A stretch of 64,000 nt of DNA from Hydrogenispora ethanolica (GCF_004340685.1 NZ_SLUN01000003.1:1-64000), one strand, 5' to 3'. Positions 35,743 through 44,490 are shown, counted from the stretch's first letter. Program-made: numbers and translations. Notes: a model not told the origin generated them from the letters alone.

Positions 35743-36084
35743 ATGAAGAATTACGACAATTTTTTGCTCCCAGTGGCCGATCTGCGGCAAGGGACGGAAT
35801 TTTACCGGGACGTGCTGGGGCTGCCGGTCAAATTCAGCTTTCCCGGGCAGGGCATGACCGCCTTCCGGGTCGGCGACGCGGAACCGGCGATCATCCTGAA
35901 CGCCGCTCCAGACGCGGCGCCGGCGATCTGGTTCGAAGTGGCCGACGTCCAGCAAGAGCATCAGCGGTTGACCGCCGGGGGGGTGCGCTTCGTGAAAGAG
36001 CCTTTCCGGATCCGCACCGGCTGGGCGGCTGAATTCCTCGATCCCTTCGGGAACCGCCTGGGGATCGCCGATTATCGCCAATAG
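35743..36084 (+). CDS. glyoxalase/bleomycin-resistance (VOC) family protein
   Basis: A 113-residue single-module VOC protein. Signatures are the start FLLPVADLRQGTEFYRDVLGL, and the end EFLDPFGNRLGI with the terminal metal-site Glu. It probably works as a dimer on a small hydrophobic molecule or for drug sequestration. AGGA lies 7 bases before ATG 35743. It starts 9 bases after the HEAT-like gene. Confidence 0.88.
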   Translation: MKNYDNFLLPVADLRQGTEFYRDVLGLPVKFSFPGQGMTAFRVGDAEPAIILNAAPDAAPAIWFEVADVQQEHQRLTAGGVRFVKEPFRIRTGWAAEFLDPFGNRLGIADYRQ

Positions 36085-36108
36085 CATCAGGAAAGGAGGG
36101 TGATGACA

Positions 36109-36351
36109 GTGAAAATTTGTATCGCTTGCGGGATGCCCATGGAGCAGCCGGAGGATTTCGCCGGCGCCGATCCGGCCAAGGATTATTGCCGCTACTGCGC
36201 CCGGCCGGACGGCTCGATGCAGTCGTATGAGGAGAAGCTGGCCGGGATGACCGAGTTTATCGTCCGGACCCAGGGCCTGGATGAACAGGCCGCTCATAGC
36301 GCCGCCCGGGGCATGATGGCCAAACTCCCGGCCTGGCAAGGCCGGGATTAA
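36109..36351 (+). CDS. small zinc-ribbon protein
   Basis: An 80-residue protein with CIACGMPM near the N-terminus and CRYCARPDG further on, a four-Cys zinc ribbon followed by a helical tail. I choose GTG 36109 because AAAGGAGG ends 9 bases upstream; ATG 36103 and GTG 36100 are too close. It belongs to a widespread small zinc-ribbon family of unknown function and is in an operon with the VOC protein. Confidence 0.7.
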   Translation: MKICIACGMPMEQPEDFAGADPAKDYCRYCARPDGSMQSYEEKLAGMTEFIVRTQGLDEQAAHSAARGMMAKLPAWQGRD

Positions 36352-36492
36352 CCGGGCTTCCGGTGATTTCCAAACCACCCGGCCGCTCCGCGGGAGCGCG
36401 CGGCTGTCCAAAAGGGCTTGCGAACCCTGCTACTTTTGCTATACTGAAGAAGGAGCCGGAAAACTCGGAAATGGAAAGGGTGGTTTTTGGAG

Positions 36493-37044
36493 ATGTCATT
36501 AACCAAGCAGCAGTGGGAAAAAGCTCAGCAAAGAGCCTTGGCCTTGTTTGAAAAAGCCGCCATCGTCCTGACGGACCGGGAGAAGGAGCATCTGGAAGTG
36601 GCCGATTTCGGCCTGGAGGATCTGGACCGCTTCGGCCTGGAGATCGTCACCTATGTCAATACCGATCGGTGCTGCGCCAAGGAACTGGTGCTGTTCCCTG
36701 GGCAGACCTGTCCGGAGCACCGCCATCCGCCGGTGGCGGGCGAGCCCGGCAAGGAAGAGACCTTCCGCTGCCGTTACGGCCTGGTCTACCTGTATGTGGC
36801 CGGCCCGGCCACGCCGGAGCCGGAGATCAAGGCGACGCTGCCGGCGGGGCGGGAGCAATATTTTACCGCCAGACACCAGATCATCCTGCATCCCGGGGAC
36901 CAGTACACGCTGGCCCCAGACACCTGGCACTGGTTCCAGGCCGGGCCCGAGGGCGCGGTGGTATCGGAATTTTCCACCAAGAGCCGGGATGAAGCGGATC
37001 TCTGGTCCGACCCGCAGATTCAGCGGATTCCGGAGATTCGGTAG
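36493..37044 (+). CDS. D-lyxose ketol-isomerase-like cupin
   Basis: A 183-residue cupin whose layout matches D-lyxose isomerase: an N-terminal helix region, then the metal site HRHPP (about residues 78-82), a downstream Glu (KEETFRCRYG), and a C-terminal His in PDTWHWFQAG. It would interconvert D-lyxose/D-mannose and ketoses, consistent with the mannose-related genes at 57 kb. ATG 36493 is preceded by AAGGGTGG, and an extended -10 TATACT lies near 36455. Confidence 0.8.
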   Translation: MSLTKQQWEKAQQRALALFEKAAIVLTDREKEHLEVADFGLEDLDRFGLEIVTYVNTDRCCAKELVLFPGQTCPEHRHPPVAGEPGKEETFRCRYGLVYLYVAGPATPEPEIKATLPAGREQYFTARHQIILHPGDQYTLAPDTWHWFQAGPEGAVVSEFSTKSRDEADLWSDPQIQRIPEIR

Positions 37045-37136
37045 TCAGAACCGTTTCATTTGGAAAGACATTGGAAAAAGCAACTCTCAAAAATCCGGGA
37101 GTTGCTTTTGTTATGGACGGATGGCAAGCGAATGAA

Positions 37137-37634
37137 CTAGGACAGCAGTTTCATCAAGCCGCCGAGCGAGACGAGGTCGTTGATGCTCTCGACAAAGGGG
37201 ATATTCCCCGGATTGCGGCTGGCCAGAGCGTTGCGCAGCAGAATGGGGCGGAGATCCCGGTCCAGCGCGCCACGGTAGGTGGAGAGGACGCAATTTTCCG
37301 CCATATAACCGCAGATGACCGGGGTATCGACGCCGCGATCGCGCAGCACTTGCTCCAGCGGCGTTTTATTGAACGAATTGCCATAGGTTTTGTGGATGTG
37401 CGGATCATCCGGCAGGATGGCCAGATGCTCGGGGAGATCGAAGCCGGGAGTCCCCGGCAGCAAGCCGTCTTCCTCGTCGATATGCTGGACGCAGACGACC
37501 GGCAAGCCCTTGCGGCGGAAAAAAGCGATGGCTTCGTTGATGAAGACGATGGCCCGGTTCAGCGATTCATCCGTGACCGGACTGCGGCCAAAGAACTGTT
37601 TTTGAACGTCAATGACTAACAATGCGGGCTTCAT
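37137..37634 (-). CDS. isochorismatase-like cysteine hydrolase
   Basis: A 165-residue hydrolase of the isochorismatase/nicotinamidase superfamily. The triad Asp is in LLVIDVQKQFF, a Lys follows in the centre (HKTYGNSF region), and the nucleophile Cys is in VICGYMAENCVLSTYRGA. ATG 37634 has AAGGAG upstream. The substrate is not predictable. It is alone on the minus strand, next to a regulator remnant. Confidence 0.85.
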   Translation of the reverse strand: MKPALLVIDVQKQFFGRSPVTDESLNRAIVFINEAIAFFRRKGLPVVCVQHIDEEDGLLPGTPGFDLPEHLAILPDDPHIHKTYGNSFNKTPLEQVLRDRGVDTPVICGYMAENCVLSTYRGALDRDLRPILLRNALASRNPGNIPFVESINDLVSLGGLMKLLS

Positions 37635-37724
37635 GGCAATCACTCCTTCGGTTTTTCCGAGGACAGTGATTCGACGGCGCGGGCCGGCAGTCCTGCAAGG
37701 GGAGGGTGAACAATTGGAAAACAA

Positions 37725-37838
37725 TTACTCCTGGTATTCGAAGAGCTCCTCCACGGAGATTTGAAAACGGCGGGCGAGCTTAAAGGCCAATTCAAGCGAG
37801 GGGTAATATTTCCCCTTCTCCAGCGCTATACATTCCAT
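37725..37838 (-). pseudogene. remnant of an XRE-family regulator
   Basis: The last 37 codons read ALEKGKYYPSLELAFKLARRF and continue to a VEELFEY-type end, the C-terminal part of small XRE (YozG-like) helix-turn-helix regulators. The N-terminal helix-turn-helix that should precede it is missing in all three minus frames. It is best read as a truncated gene. Confidence 0.7.
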
Positions 37839-38034
37839 ATTCGGACGGTCCCATCGCGGAGCCGGAAAAGAAAGACCAATTTTTGGGATTTTCGGAAGAA
37901 TGGGCAGGAAAAAAACGGCAAAGGCAGAATGATCCCCGTGGAATGAAGATCGATTTTCTTTTCCGGCCTGGAGCATGGCTGCAAAGGGGCAATGACCGGG
38001 CCGAGGCTTAAGCAATCGGGACTGGGGTGAGACG

Positions 38035-38841
38035 ATGAAGAAACTGGTTTGGGTTCTCATGGTTTGGGGATTGGCGCTGGCCGTGGCCGGGCCGACCTGG
38101 GCCTGCACGATTTTCGAGGTGAGCGGGACCGCCACTCATTATTTCGCCAGCAACGAGGATTGGAGCGCCACCGATCCCGCCATGCGGGTCGAGCCGGGCG
38201 ACGGGAAGCATTACGGCTATATCGTCTTCGGCTGGGAAGCTTACCTGCCCGGCTATCCGCAAGGCGGCGTGAATGAGCACGGCGTCTGTCTGGATTGGGC
38301 CTCCTTGACTCCCCAGCCGTTCCGGAATGATCCGGGCAAAAAAACGCTGGATGAGGATATCTTCTATAAAATCCTGAAGCAGTGCCAAACCGTGGCCGAG
38401 GCCATCCGGCTGGTCGGGCAGTACAACTGCCCCCATCTGGCCGAGGAGCATCTGCTGGTGGCCGATCGCAGCGGCGCTTCCTGCATCATCGAGTGGTCGG
38501 AGCGGGGTTATGCCTTTATCCGGAAGGACCGCAACTATCAGGTGATCACCAACTTCAGCGTCGTCAATCCGAAGGTCGGCTGGTATCCCTGCGAACGCTT
38601 TCAGACGGTCGATCGGGAGCTCCGGACGCGCCCGAAGGAAGAGGTCGATTTGGCCGCGGTCACGGAGCTGTTGCGCCGGACTCACCAGGAAGGGCAGTAC
38701 CAAACCATCTATTCCTATATCGTCGACGCGCGCAGCCTCGATATTTACGTGTTTTACCGGCACGATTTTTCAAAGTATGTAAAATATAACTTCGCCCGGG
38801 AGGTAAGGAAAGGGCGGCATCAGGTCAAACTTTATCCGTAA
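38035..38841 (+). CDS. secreted Ntn-hydrolase (linear-amide C-N hydrolase type)
   Basis: A 268-residue protein with a signal peptide ending in PTWA and the mature enzyme starting CTIFEVSG. The first mature residue is therefore a Cys, exactly what the N-terminal-nucleophile choloylglycine-hydrolase/penicillin-V-acylase group needs. Downstream are FASNEDW, VNEHGVCLDW and YQVITNFSVVNP, matching that fold. Signal peptidase cleavage itself would create the active site. The substrate is unknown: bile-salt-like amides, N-acyl homoserine lactones or other amides. Confidence 0.8.
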   Translation: MKKLVWVLMVWGLALAVAGPTWACTIFEVSGTATHYFASNEDWSATDPAMRVEPGDGKHYGYIVFGWEAYLPGYPQGGVNEHGVCLDWASLTPQPFRNDPGKKTLDEDIFYKILKQCQTVAEAIRLVGQYNCPHLAEEHLLVADRSGASCIIEWSERGYAFIRKDRNYQVITNFSVVNPKVGWYPCERFQTVDRELRTRPKEEVDLAAVTELLRRTHQEGQYQTIYSYIVDARSLDIYVFYRHDFSKYVKYNFAREVRKGRHQVKLYP

Positions 38842-38855
38842 GGAGCAGCTTCAGA

Positions 38856-38965
38856 GAATTTCAAATCACCATAACCTTCCCTTCGCAATACAATATATAG
38901 TGAGTAACCCGGATATATCATTCAATATATTGTATTGCGAAGCTTTTTCGAAGCGATTTGAAATC
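38856..38965. repeat. large imperfect palindrome
   Basis: The outer arms ATTTCAAATC (38858-38867) and GATTTGAAAT (38955-38964) and the inner perfect 18-base arms (38881-38898 with 38925-38942, beginning CTTCGCAATACAAT) surround a 26-base centre. The segment between the outer and inner arms does not pair. It may be a bidirectional terminator or a MITE-like element. Confidence 0.75.
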
Positions 38966-38972
38966 CTCTCGC

Positions 38973-39001
38973 TTGACAAATCGGCTGCCGCTCCCTATAA
39001 T
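38973..39001 (+). promoter_or_regulatory. consensus SigA promoter for gltX
   Basis: An exact TTGACA (38973-38978), 17-base spacer and TATAAT (38996-39001). Confidence 0.92.
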
Positions 39002-39007
39002 ATAAAA

Positions 39008-39303
39008 TACTTCCAAATCATTCATATCCGGAATTGCGATGAAGGGGAAGAGTAGTCAGGGAACTTGACCCGCAGAGAGCCCATGCCGGTGGAAATTGGG
39101 CAGTCGAGCTTGATGAAACAGGCCTTGGAGCAGTGGCTGAAAGACGGAGTAGGCTAACCGGGATCTTCCCGTTACAGAAGAGGGCACTATAAAGAGGATT
39201 CTTTATGCTGCTTTGTTGAGGGGGCATCGTTCGATGCCAACGCCAGGTGGTACCACGGAAATTTAACCTTTCGTCCTGTAACGGACGGAAGGTTTTTATT
39301 TTT
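39008..39303 (+). promoter_or_regulatory. T-box riboswitch (complete), glutamate-specific by inference
   Basis: Stem I features are present: GAAGAGTAGT (AGTA loop-E side at 39051-39054), CAGAGAG (39072-39078), and GCCGGTGGAAAT in the apical part. GAA at 39115-39117, in GATGAAACA, is the likely specifier codon. The T-box sequence AGGTGGTACCACGG lies at 39245-39258. The terminator AACCTTTCGTCC/GGACGGAAGGTT is followed by TTTATTTTT. Uncharged tRNA-Glu would promote read-through into gltX. Confidence 0.9.
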
Positions 39304-39353
39304 GGACGGTACAACCCTGGAGTTGAGATCAGGAAGGGGATGCTTCTCATGGA

Positions 39354-39473
39354 AGCCAGGTGATAAAGTCTCTTTCAATCGATCCGGCTTGCAAAGATTT
39401 CAAAAACGACTTTATCACTTGCTTCAAGCAATCGCTGTGACTCCTTCCGGCTTTTAAGCCTGGTTTATCACAG
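39354..39473 (-). repeat. inverted-repeat element, copy 2 (GTGATAAAGTCG element)
   Basis: Read on the minus strand, it has the same order as the 17520-17637 element: TGTGATAAACC, a spacer with TCACA, AAGCAAGTGATAAAGTCGTT, about 35 unrelated bases, then GACTTTATCAC and GGCT. On the plus strand the arms are GTGATAAAGTC (39360-39370) and CGACTTTATCAC (39407-39418). It sits between two T-box modules. Confidence 0.8.
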
Positions 39474-39489
39474 CTCTTTGCAATGGGCG

Positions 39490-39590
39490 CTCTTCTTTAT
39501 GCTGCTTTACAGAGTGGGCATTTTGCCAAACAAGGTGGTACCGCGAGAGTTTAAACCTTTCGTCCTTTCCGAGGACGAGAGGTTTTTTTA
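39490..39590 (+). promoter_or_regulatory. second T-box antiterminator/terminator module lacking Stem I
   Basis: It shares TTCTTTATGCTGCTTT with the first leader. It then shows AAGGTGGTACCGCGAG (39532-39547) and a second terminator, AAACCTTTCGTCCT/AGGACGAGAGGTTT with seven T (39553-39588). No specifier stem precedes it; the upstream space holds the inverted-repeat element. It is a partial duplicate of the regulatory module, directly in front of gltX. Confidence 0.85.
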
Positions 39591-39621
39591 ATTTTGGGAC
39601 CGATGAGAGAGGAGAGTCGCA

Positions 39622-41301
39622 ATGACTGAAACGATTGAACTGGCCGAACTGCTATATCCCGGGGTGACTGCGGATCCGGCCGCGGTTTTGGCGGCCTATC
39701 CGCGGCGGAATCTGCCGGAAGGAGCGATGGTCACCCGGTTTGCGCCCAGTCCCACCGGAATGCTGCATCTGGGCGGGTTATACGCGGCCTTATTTTCGGA
39801 ACGGCTGGCGCACCAGAGCGGGGGAGTCTTTTACCTGCGGATCGAGGACACCGATCAGAAACGGGAGATCGCGGCAAGCATCCCGGGGATCATCGATTCA
39901 TTGGCCTATTTCGGGATCCGCTGCGACGAGGGCATCCGCGGCGCAAACCTGGAGACCGGGGCCTACGGTCCCTACCTCCAGAGCCGGCGGGCCGGGCTTT
40001 ACCGGGTCTTTGTCAAGGAATTGCTCCGCCGGGGGTGGGCATACCCTTGTTTCTGCAGCGAGGCGGAGCTGGAACGGATGCGGAATCTTCAAGAGCGATC
40101 GGGGATGCTGTCCGGCTATTACGGCCGGTGGGCGGCGCACCGGAAATTCACCCTGGAGCAGATCCGGGCGGAATTGGAGCGGGGCCGGCCCTATGTGATC
40201 CGCCTGAAGGCGCCGCAGGCGGCGCACGCGCGGATCGCGTTCCAGGATCAGATCAAAGGCCGGCTGGAGATGGCCGATAACTTTCAGGATATCGTGCTGG
40301 TCAAGTCCGATGGCCTGCCGACCTATCATTTGGCGCATGTGGTGGATGACTATCTGATGGGGACCACTCACGTGATCCGCGGCGACGAATGGCTGCCCTC
40401 GGTCCCGCTGCACCTGCAGCTCTATAAGGCCTTGGGCTGGGAAGCGCCGGCCTACGGGCACCTGGGGCCGCTCCTGAAGCAAGAGGGCGCTTCGCGGCGG
40501 AAGTTCAGCAAGCGGAAGGATTCCGACGCCGTGACCGCCTTTTACCAGGAGCAAGGCTATCCCGGCGAAGCGGTGGTCGAGTACCTGCTGAACCTGCTCA
40601 ACTCCAATTTCGAAGCCTGGCGGCGCCAAAATCCGGCGCTCTCCTGGGAGCAGTTCGCGGTCAGCTTCGCGCGGACCGGCAGCGGGGGGGCTTTGTTCGA
40701 TCCCGCCAAGCTCCTGGATGTGAGCCGCAACCGGATCGCCGGCTACGCGGCGGAAACCGTTTACGAAGCGGCGCTCCGCTGGAGCGAGCGCTGGAACCAG
40801 GACTTTTTTGATTTGCTGCGCTGCTATCCGGAGTATAGCGTGCAGTTGCTGGGCATCGAGCGAGACTCCGCCAAACCGCGCAAAGATTGGGCCAAATGGT
40901 CGGATCTCAAGGAGGATTGCGGGTATTTCTACGATGAGCTGTTCTACGGGGGCCTCGGAGAAGGGTATCGCTTTCCGGCGGAGCTGGAACCGGGGGCGAT
41001 CCGGGAGATTCTCGAGGAATACCGGGCGATCCATGGCGAATACCGGGATCAGGCGGAGTGGTTCGGCGCGTTGCGCGAGCTGGCGGGCCGCCTCGGCTAT
41101 GCCCGGGATCTCCGGAGCTACCGGGCGGACCCGGCGGCTTTCCGGGGCAGCATCAGCCAGGTGGCGATGGTGTTGCGAGTCGCCCTGTGCAACCGGACCG
41201 CCACCCCCGAGCTCTATCAGATCATGCGGGTGATGGGGCCGGAACGGGTGCGGGAGCGGCTGGAGCGCTGTCTGCAAAGCCTGAATGGCCGCGCCGGGTA
41301 G
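39622..41301 (+). CDS. gltX: glutamyl-tRNA synthetase
   Basis: A 559-residue class I synthetase. The HIGH-type motif is RFAPSPTGMLHLGG (about residues 40-53) and the KMSKS-type motif is RRKFSKRKDSDAV (about 292-304). RIEDTDQKR and the GDEWLPSVPLH block are conserved. It is longer than the usual 470-500 residues because of an N-terminal extension of about 35 residues and a long helical C-terminal anticodon region, as in some clostridial forms. AGGAG precedes the ATG. It is regulated by the doubled T-box. Confidence 0.95.
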   Translation: MTETIELAELLYPGVTADPAAVLAAYPRRNLPEGAMVTRFAPSPTGMLHLGGLYAALFSERLAHQSGGVFYLRIEDTDQKREIAASIPGIIDSLAYFGIRCDEGIRGANLETGAYGPYLQSRRAGLYRVFVKELLRRGWAYPCFCSEAELERMRNLQERSGMLSGYYGRWAAHRKFTLEQIRAELERGRPYVIRLKAPQAAHARIAFQDQIKGRLEMADNFQDIVLVKSDGLPTYHLAHVVDDYLMGTTHVIRGDEWLPSVPLHLQLYKALGWEAPAYGHLGPLLKQEGASRRKFSKRKDSDAVTAFYQEQGYPGEAVVEYLLNLLNSNFEAWRRQNPALSWEQFAVSFARTGSGGALFDPAKLLDVSRNRIAGYAAETVYEAALRWSERWNQDFFDLLRCYPEYSVQLLGIERDSAKPRKDWAKWSDLKEDCGYFYDELFYGGLGEGYRFPAELEPGAIREILEEYRAIHGEYRDQAEWFGALRELAGRLGYARDLRSYRADPAAFRGSISQVAMVLRVALCNRTATPELYQIMRVMGPERVRERLERCLQSLNGRAG

Positions 41302-41303
41302 CG

Positions 41304-42116
41304 CTAGCTGCTGGCGCTGGTGTAGTGGCGGACCGCATAGTTCCAGAAGAGCCGGGTCAGCCCGAGCATCAAAAAGGGAGCCGCGATCCCCCAGATGATG
41401 TAGATCCGGTTCATCCGGCCCAGCACGAACAGGGCCGGGAAGTTGGTGACCACGAAGATCGGCAGCACGAAGGTGCCGATCCGCTGGATCAGGCGGTCGT
41501 AGACCAGCATCGGCACCAGATTGAAGTCCCAGAAAGCATCGGTCACCTCGGAGATGGCGCTGGTCTCGATGAACCAGAACGAGCAGATCTGGGGGAGCAG
41601 GAACAGCGCATAGCCCACCACGGCCCCGCCGCAGAGAAAACCCAGGAATCCCAGGGCGTTCACCAGGTCGAAGGGGATCTTCAGCCGGCTCCAGCCGACC
41701 GCCACCATCACCAGCCCGGCCAGAATATCCACGGCCATGATTCCCACGTCCGCGCGGCGCAGGGTCAGGATGAACTGGAGCGAGACCGGCTTGGTGATCA
41801 GCAGGTCCATCGAGCCGCTGTTGATCTGGTGGCGCAATTCGAAGAAGTTCATCATGAACAGGCCGGCGTAAAACCCGGTGATGGTCACGAAAGTGCCGAT
41901 GAATAGGAGGCTGGCGTCGGGCGAGAGCCCGTTCACCGTCTTGCCGGAGATGTAAAAGACCACCACGTACAGGATCTTCACCACGAGATAACCGCATTCC
42001 ATCAGGATGCCGGTGATAAAATTGGCTCTGTACTCCAGCTGGGCGATGAGCGAATTCTTCAGAAACAGCCCGTAAAGATAGCCGTGTTTTTTCATCTCCG
42101 ACAGCGCTTCCCGCAT
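41304..42116 (-). CDS. ABC-2 type exporter permease (COG3694-like)
   Basis: A 270-residue membrane protein with six predicted helices. The stretch NSGSMDLLITKPVSLQFIL is typical of the paired ABC-2 permeases that accompany COG4586-type ATPases. ATG 42116 has GGGAGG upstream. It is the last gene of a three-gene operon transcribed 43918 to 41304, 5 bases after the other permease. Its 3' end meets gltX convergently, 2 bases apart. Confidence 0.85.
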   Translation of the reverse strand: MREALSEMKKHGYLYGLFLKNSLIAQLEYRANFITGILMECGYLVVKILYVVVFYISGKTVNGLSPDASLLFIGTFVTITGFYAGLFMMNFFELRHQINSGSMDLLITKPVSLQFILTLRRADVGIMAVDILAGLVMVAVGWSRLKIPFDLVNALGFLGFLCGGAVVGYALFLLPQICSFWFIETSAISEVTDAFWDFNLVPMLVYDRLIQRIGTFVLPIFVVTNFPALFVLGRMNRIYIIWGIAAPFLMLGLTRLFWNYAVRHYTSASS

Positions 42117-42121
42117 CCCGC

Positions 42122-42922
42122 TCAACCTCCCACCGCCACGTAGCGTTTGCTGCCGGCCCGCCACAGCAGCCGGGCGATGCCCGTCAACAGGATGATCCAG
42201 AAAATCTGAACCAGCAGGCCCCGGCCCAGGGCGAACGGCTCCAGTCGGCTATTGATCAATTCCACCGGGAAGCTGATGGTGTATTTGAAAGGCAGGAAGC
42301 CGAGGGCCCGGGAGACTCCGGCGCCGAAGATGTCCAGGGGAAAGATGCCGCCGCTCAACATGATGATGACGATGCGGATCGCCTCAAATAAGAAGCCCAC
42401 CTCAAACAGCCAGAAGGCCATCATGCCGACGCTGAAAAAGATCATGAAATTCAAGCAAAAAGCCAACAGCAGCGAAAGAAAGAAAACGCCGATCCGCAGG
42501 AGGTCCAGCGCCATGCCGAACCGCAGCCGGAGCAGGAGCAGCACGCCCCCGATCAACAGCAACAGAAAAGCGGTCTGGATCAATTTCTGTCCGAGAAAGG
42601 AGGAGAGCTTGTAGCAGAAATAATCCACCGGCTTGACGATGAACTTGTTCAGCCCGCCGTTTTTGATGTCCTCATTGATCTCATACTCAAAGCCGGTCCG
42701 GATCAGCCGGGAGACGATGTTGGCCATCAGCGTGTAAGCGATGATCTGGACATAGGTATAGCCATTGATGACCGCCGCGGTGTCCCCCCGGTAGATGGAG
42801 GTCCACAAGAAAAACTGGATGAAAGTGGGCCAGACTGCGCTGACCATGGAAAGCAGGAAATTGGCCCGGTATTCCATGGCGTTTTGAATGCCCAGTTGAA
42901 AGGTACAAAGATATTTCTGCAT
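42122..42922 (-). CDS. ABC-2 type exporter permease (COG4587-like)
   Basis: A 266-residue membrane protein with six predicted helices. NEDIKNGGLNKFIVKPVDYF parallels the GxMDxLLxKP motif of its partner, so the two form a heterodimeric channel. It lies 24 bases after the ATPase gene. The substrate is unknown; homologous systems are linked to drug or lipid export. Confidence 0.85.
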   Translation of the reverse strand: MQKYLCTFQLGIQNAMEYRANFLLSMVSAVWPTFIQFFLWTSIYRGDTAAVINGYTYVQIIAYTLMANIVSRLIRTGFEYEINEDIKNGGLNKFIVKPVDYFCYKLSSFLGQKLIQTAFLLLLIGGVLLLLRLRFGMALDLLRIGVFFLSLLLAFCLNFMIFFSVGMMAFWLFEVGFLFEAIRIVIIMLSGGIFPLDIFGAGVSRALGFLPFKYTISFPVELINSRLEPFALGRGLLVQIFWIILLTGIARLLWRAGSKRYVAVGG

Positions 42923-42946
42923 CCCGAAGATTCCTCATGGTTGATT

Positions 42947-43918
42947 TTATCGCTGGTAAAGCGCGGCGATGCCTTCTTCCAGGGGCACATCCTCGATATT
43001 GAAATCGATCACCGGCAGGTGCTCCAGCATCAGCGCGGAATTCTTTTTGAGCTGCCCCCGCTCCACCGCCAGGGTGGCGCTGACCCCGTCGAACGCCTTG
43101 AGCGCGCCGAAGCCGGCCAGCCGCTCCCGGCCGATCTCCTCCCCAAACTGCAGCCGGACGATCTTTTGCTCGCTGAACAAGCCGTTGATGCCGGTCAGCT
43201 CGCCGTCATAGACGATCTGGCCCTGGTTGATGACGATGGTCCGCTTGCAGAGCTCCTCGATGTCCACCAGATAATGGCTGGTCAGAATGATGGTGGTCTT
43301 CATCTGCTGATTGTAATATTTTAAAAAGTTGCGGATCTTCTGCTGGGAGACCAGGTCCAGGCCGATGGTGGGCTCGTCGAGCAGGATCACCTTGGGCCGG
43401 TGCAGCAGGGCCGCGATCAGCTCCAGTTTCATCCGTTCGCCCAGCGAAAGCCGGCGCACCTGGACTTTGAGCAACTGGCGGACTTCCAGCAATTCGGATA
43501 ATTCGTCGAGGATGCTGAAATACTCCCGGTCCGGAATCTCGTAGATGCATTTGTTCAGATACAGCGACTCGTTGGCGGGCAGGTCCCACCACAACTGGTT
43601 CTTTTGGCCCATCACGATGGAGAACTGCATCTTGAAACCTTTTTTGCGTTCCCAGGGGACGTAGCCCAGGACCGTCGCCCGGCCGGAGCTCGGAAAGAGG
43701 ATGCCGGAGAGCATCTTCAGGGTGGTGGTTTTCCCGGCGCCGTTGGGACCCAGGAAACCCACGATCTCGCCCTCCTCGATGGCGAAGGAGATGCCGGCGA
43801 CCGCTTCCTTGACGAGCTTGCGCCGGCGGAACAGGTTTTTCAAGGAGTTTTTCAGTCCCAGTTCCTTCTCGTAATAAGTAAAATGCTTTGCAAGACGGTC
43901 CACTTCGATAACGGGCAT
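42947..43918 (-). CDS. ABC exporter ATP-binding protein (COG4586-like)
   Basis: A 323-residue ATPase. It has Walker A GPNGAGKTTTLKM (about residues 56-68), a Q-loop in IVMGQKNQLWWD, the signature LSLGERMKLELIAALLH, Walker B VILLDEPTIGLD and the switch His in ILTSHY. The C-terminal extension of about 90 residues is usual in this exporter family. ATG 43918 has AAGG at 9-base spacing. Confidence 0.93.
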   Translation of the reverse strand: MPVIEVDRLAKHFTYYEKELGLKNSLKNLFRRRKLVKEAVAGISFAIEEGEIVGFLGPNGAGKTTTLKMLSGILFPSSGRATVLGYVPWERKKGFKMQFSIVMGQKNQLWWDLPANESLYLNKCIYEIPDREYFSILDELSELLEVRQLLKVQVRRLSLGERMKLELIAALLHRPKVILLDEPTIGLDLVSQQKIRNFLKYYNQQMKTTIILTSHYLVDIEELCKRTIVINQGQIVYDGELTGINGLFSEQKIVRLQFGEEIGRERLAGFGALKAFDGVSATLAVERGQLKKNSALMLEHLPVIDFNIEDVPLEEGIAALYQR

Positions 43919-44019
43919 GGTTACCAACCTTGTTGCAGAATGATGAAACTTTCGCCATAGACTTCTGTCAATTTGAGTATCTTCGACACCGTTCTTTGAA
44001 ATCCTTTTTATGCCATTTG

Positions 44020-44235
44020 CGTATTGCTCTGGGATGACGAGGCGCTGTTACTGGTGGATGCGGGGCTGTCGGGTCCGGTGGAAGCGCCGCCTCGCGAAGA
44101 TCATCATCACGCATCAAGATATGGACCATATTGGAGGAGTGCCCGATTGCGGCGGGATCGTGGCCATCCATACGCCCGGGCATACCCCCGGCCATATCTG
44201 CCTGTATCATAAATCAAGCCGGACATTGATCGCCG
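44020..44235 (+). pseudogene. decayed metallo-beta-lactamase-fold hydrolase
   Basis: Pieces of the fold occur in different frames. DEALLLVDAGLSGPVE is in one frame (about 44036-44083). IIITHQDMDHIGGVPD, the HxHxDH-type site, is in another (from about 44100). It runs directly into AIHTPGHTPGHICLYHKSS, which normally lies some 40 residues further on. At least one frameshift and one internal deletion are therefore present. Confidence 0.8.
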
Positions 44236-44343
44236 GGGAAAACAGCGGTTGTGTGCATCCGGGAATCCTTGAATCCGGCGAATCATGGTTCGAACGCTCT
44301 TTAAACCGGCCGGATCGTGCTTCCCCCGGCGGGGATGGAACCT

Positions 44344-44490
44344 GGGGAAGCTTCCCGGAACTTCGGGGAAGTTTCCCGAAGCTTCGGGGATACTTCCCGA
44401 AGCCTCCGTCCTCTTTCCCGGAGGTTTGGGGAAGCATCCCCGAGCCTTGGTCCTTTATCCCGGAACCTTGGGGATGGTTCCCGAAGGCTC
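44344..44490. repeat. 21-bp-period palindromic repeat array A (7 units)
   Basis: Seven exact 21-base units, mostly starting GGGGAAG or GGGGAT, form imperfect palindromes around TTCCCGAAGCTTCGGGGAAG (for example within 44373-44395). The array follows the metallo-beta-lactamase remnant and precedes a second array with a different unit. Confidence 0.8.

Noticed and set aside
39898-41997. 699-codon minus-strand frame opposite gltX and the ABC-2 permease gene
   Set aside because: It lies antisense to gltX, and its composition is that of a shadow frame.
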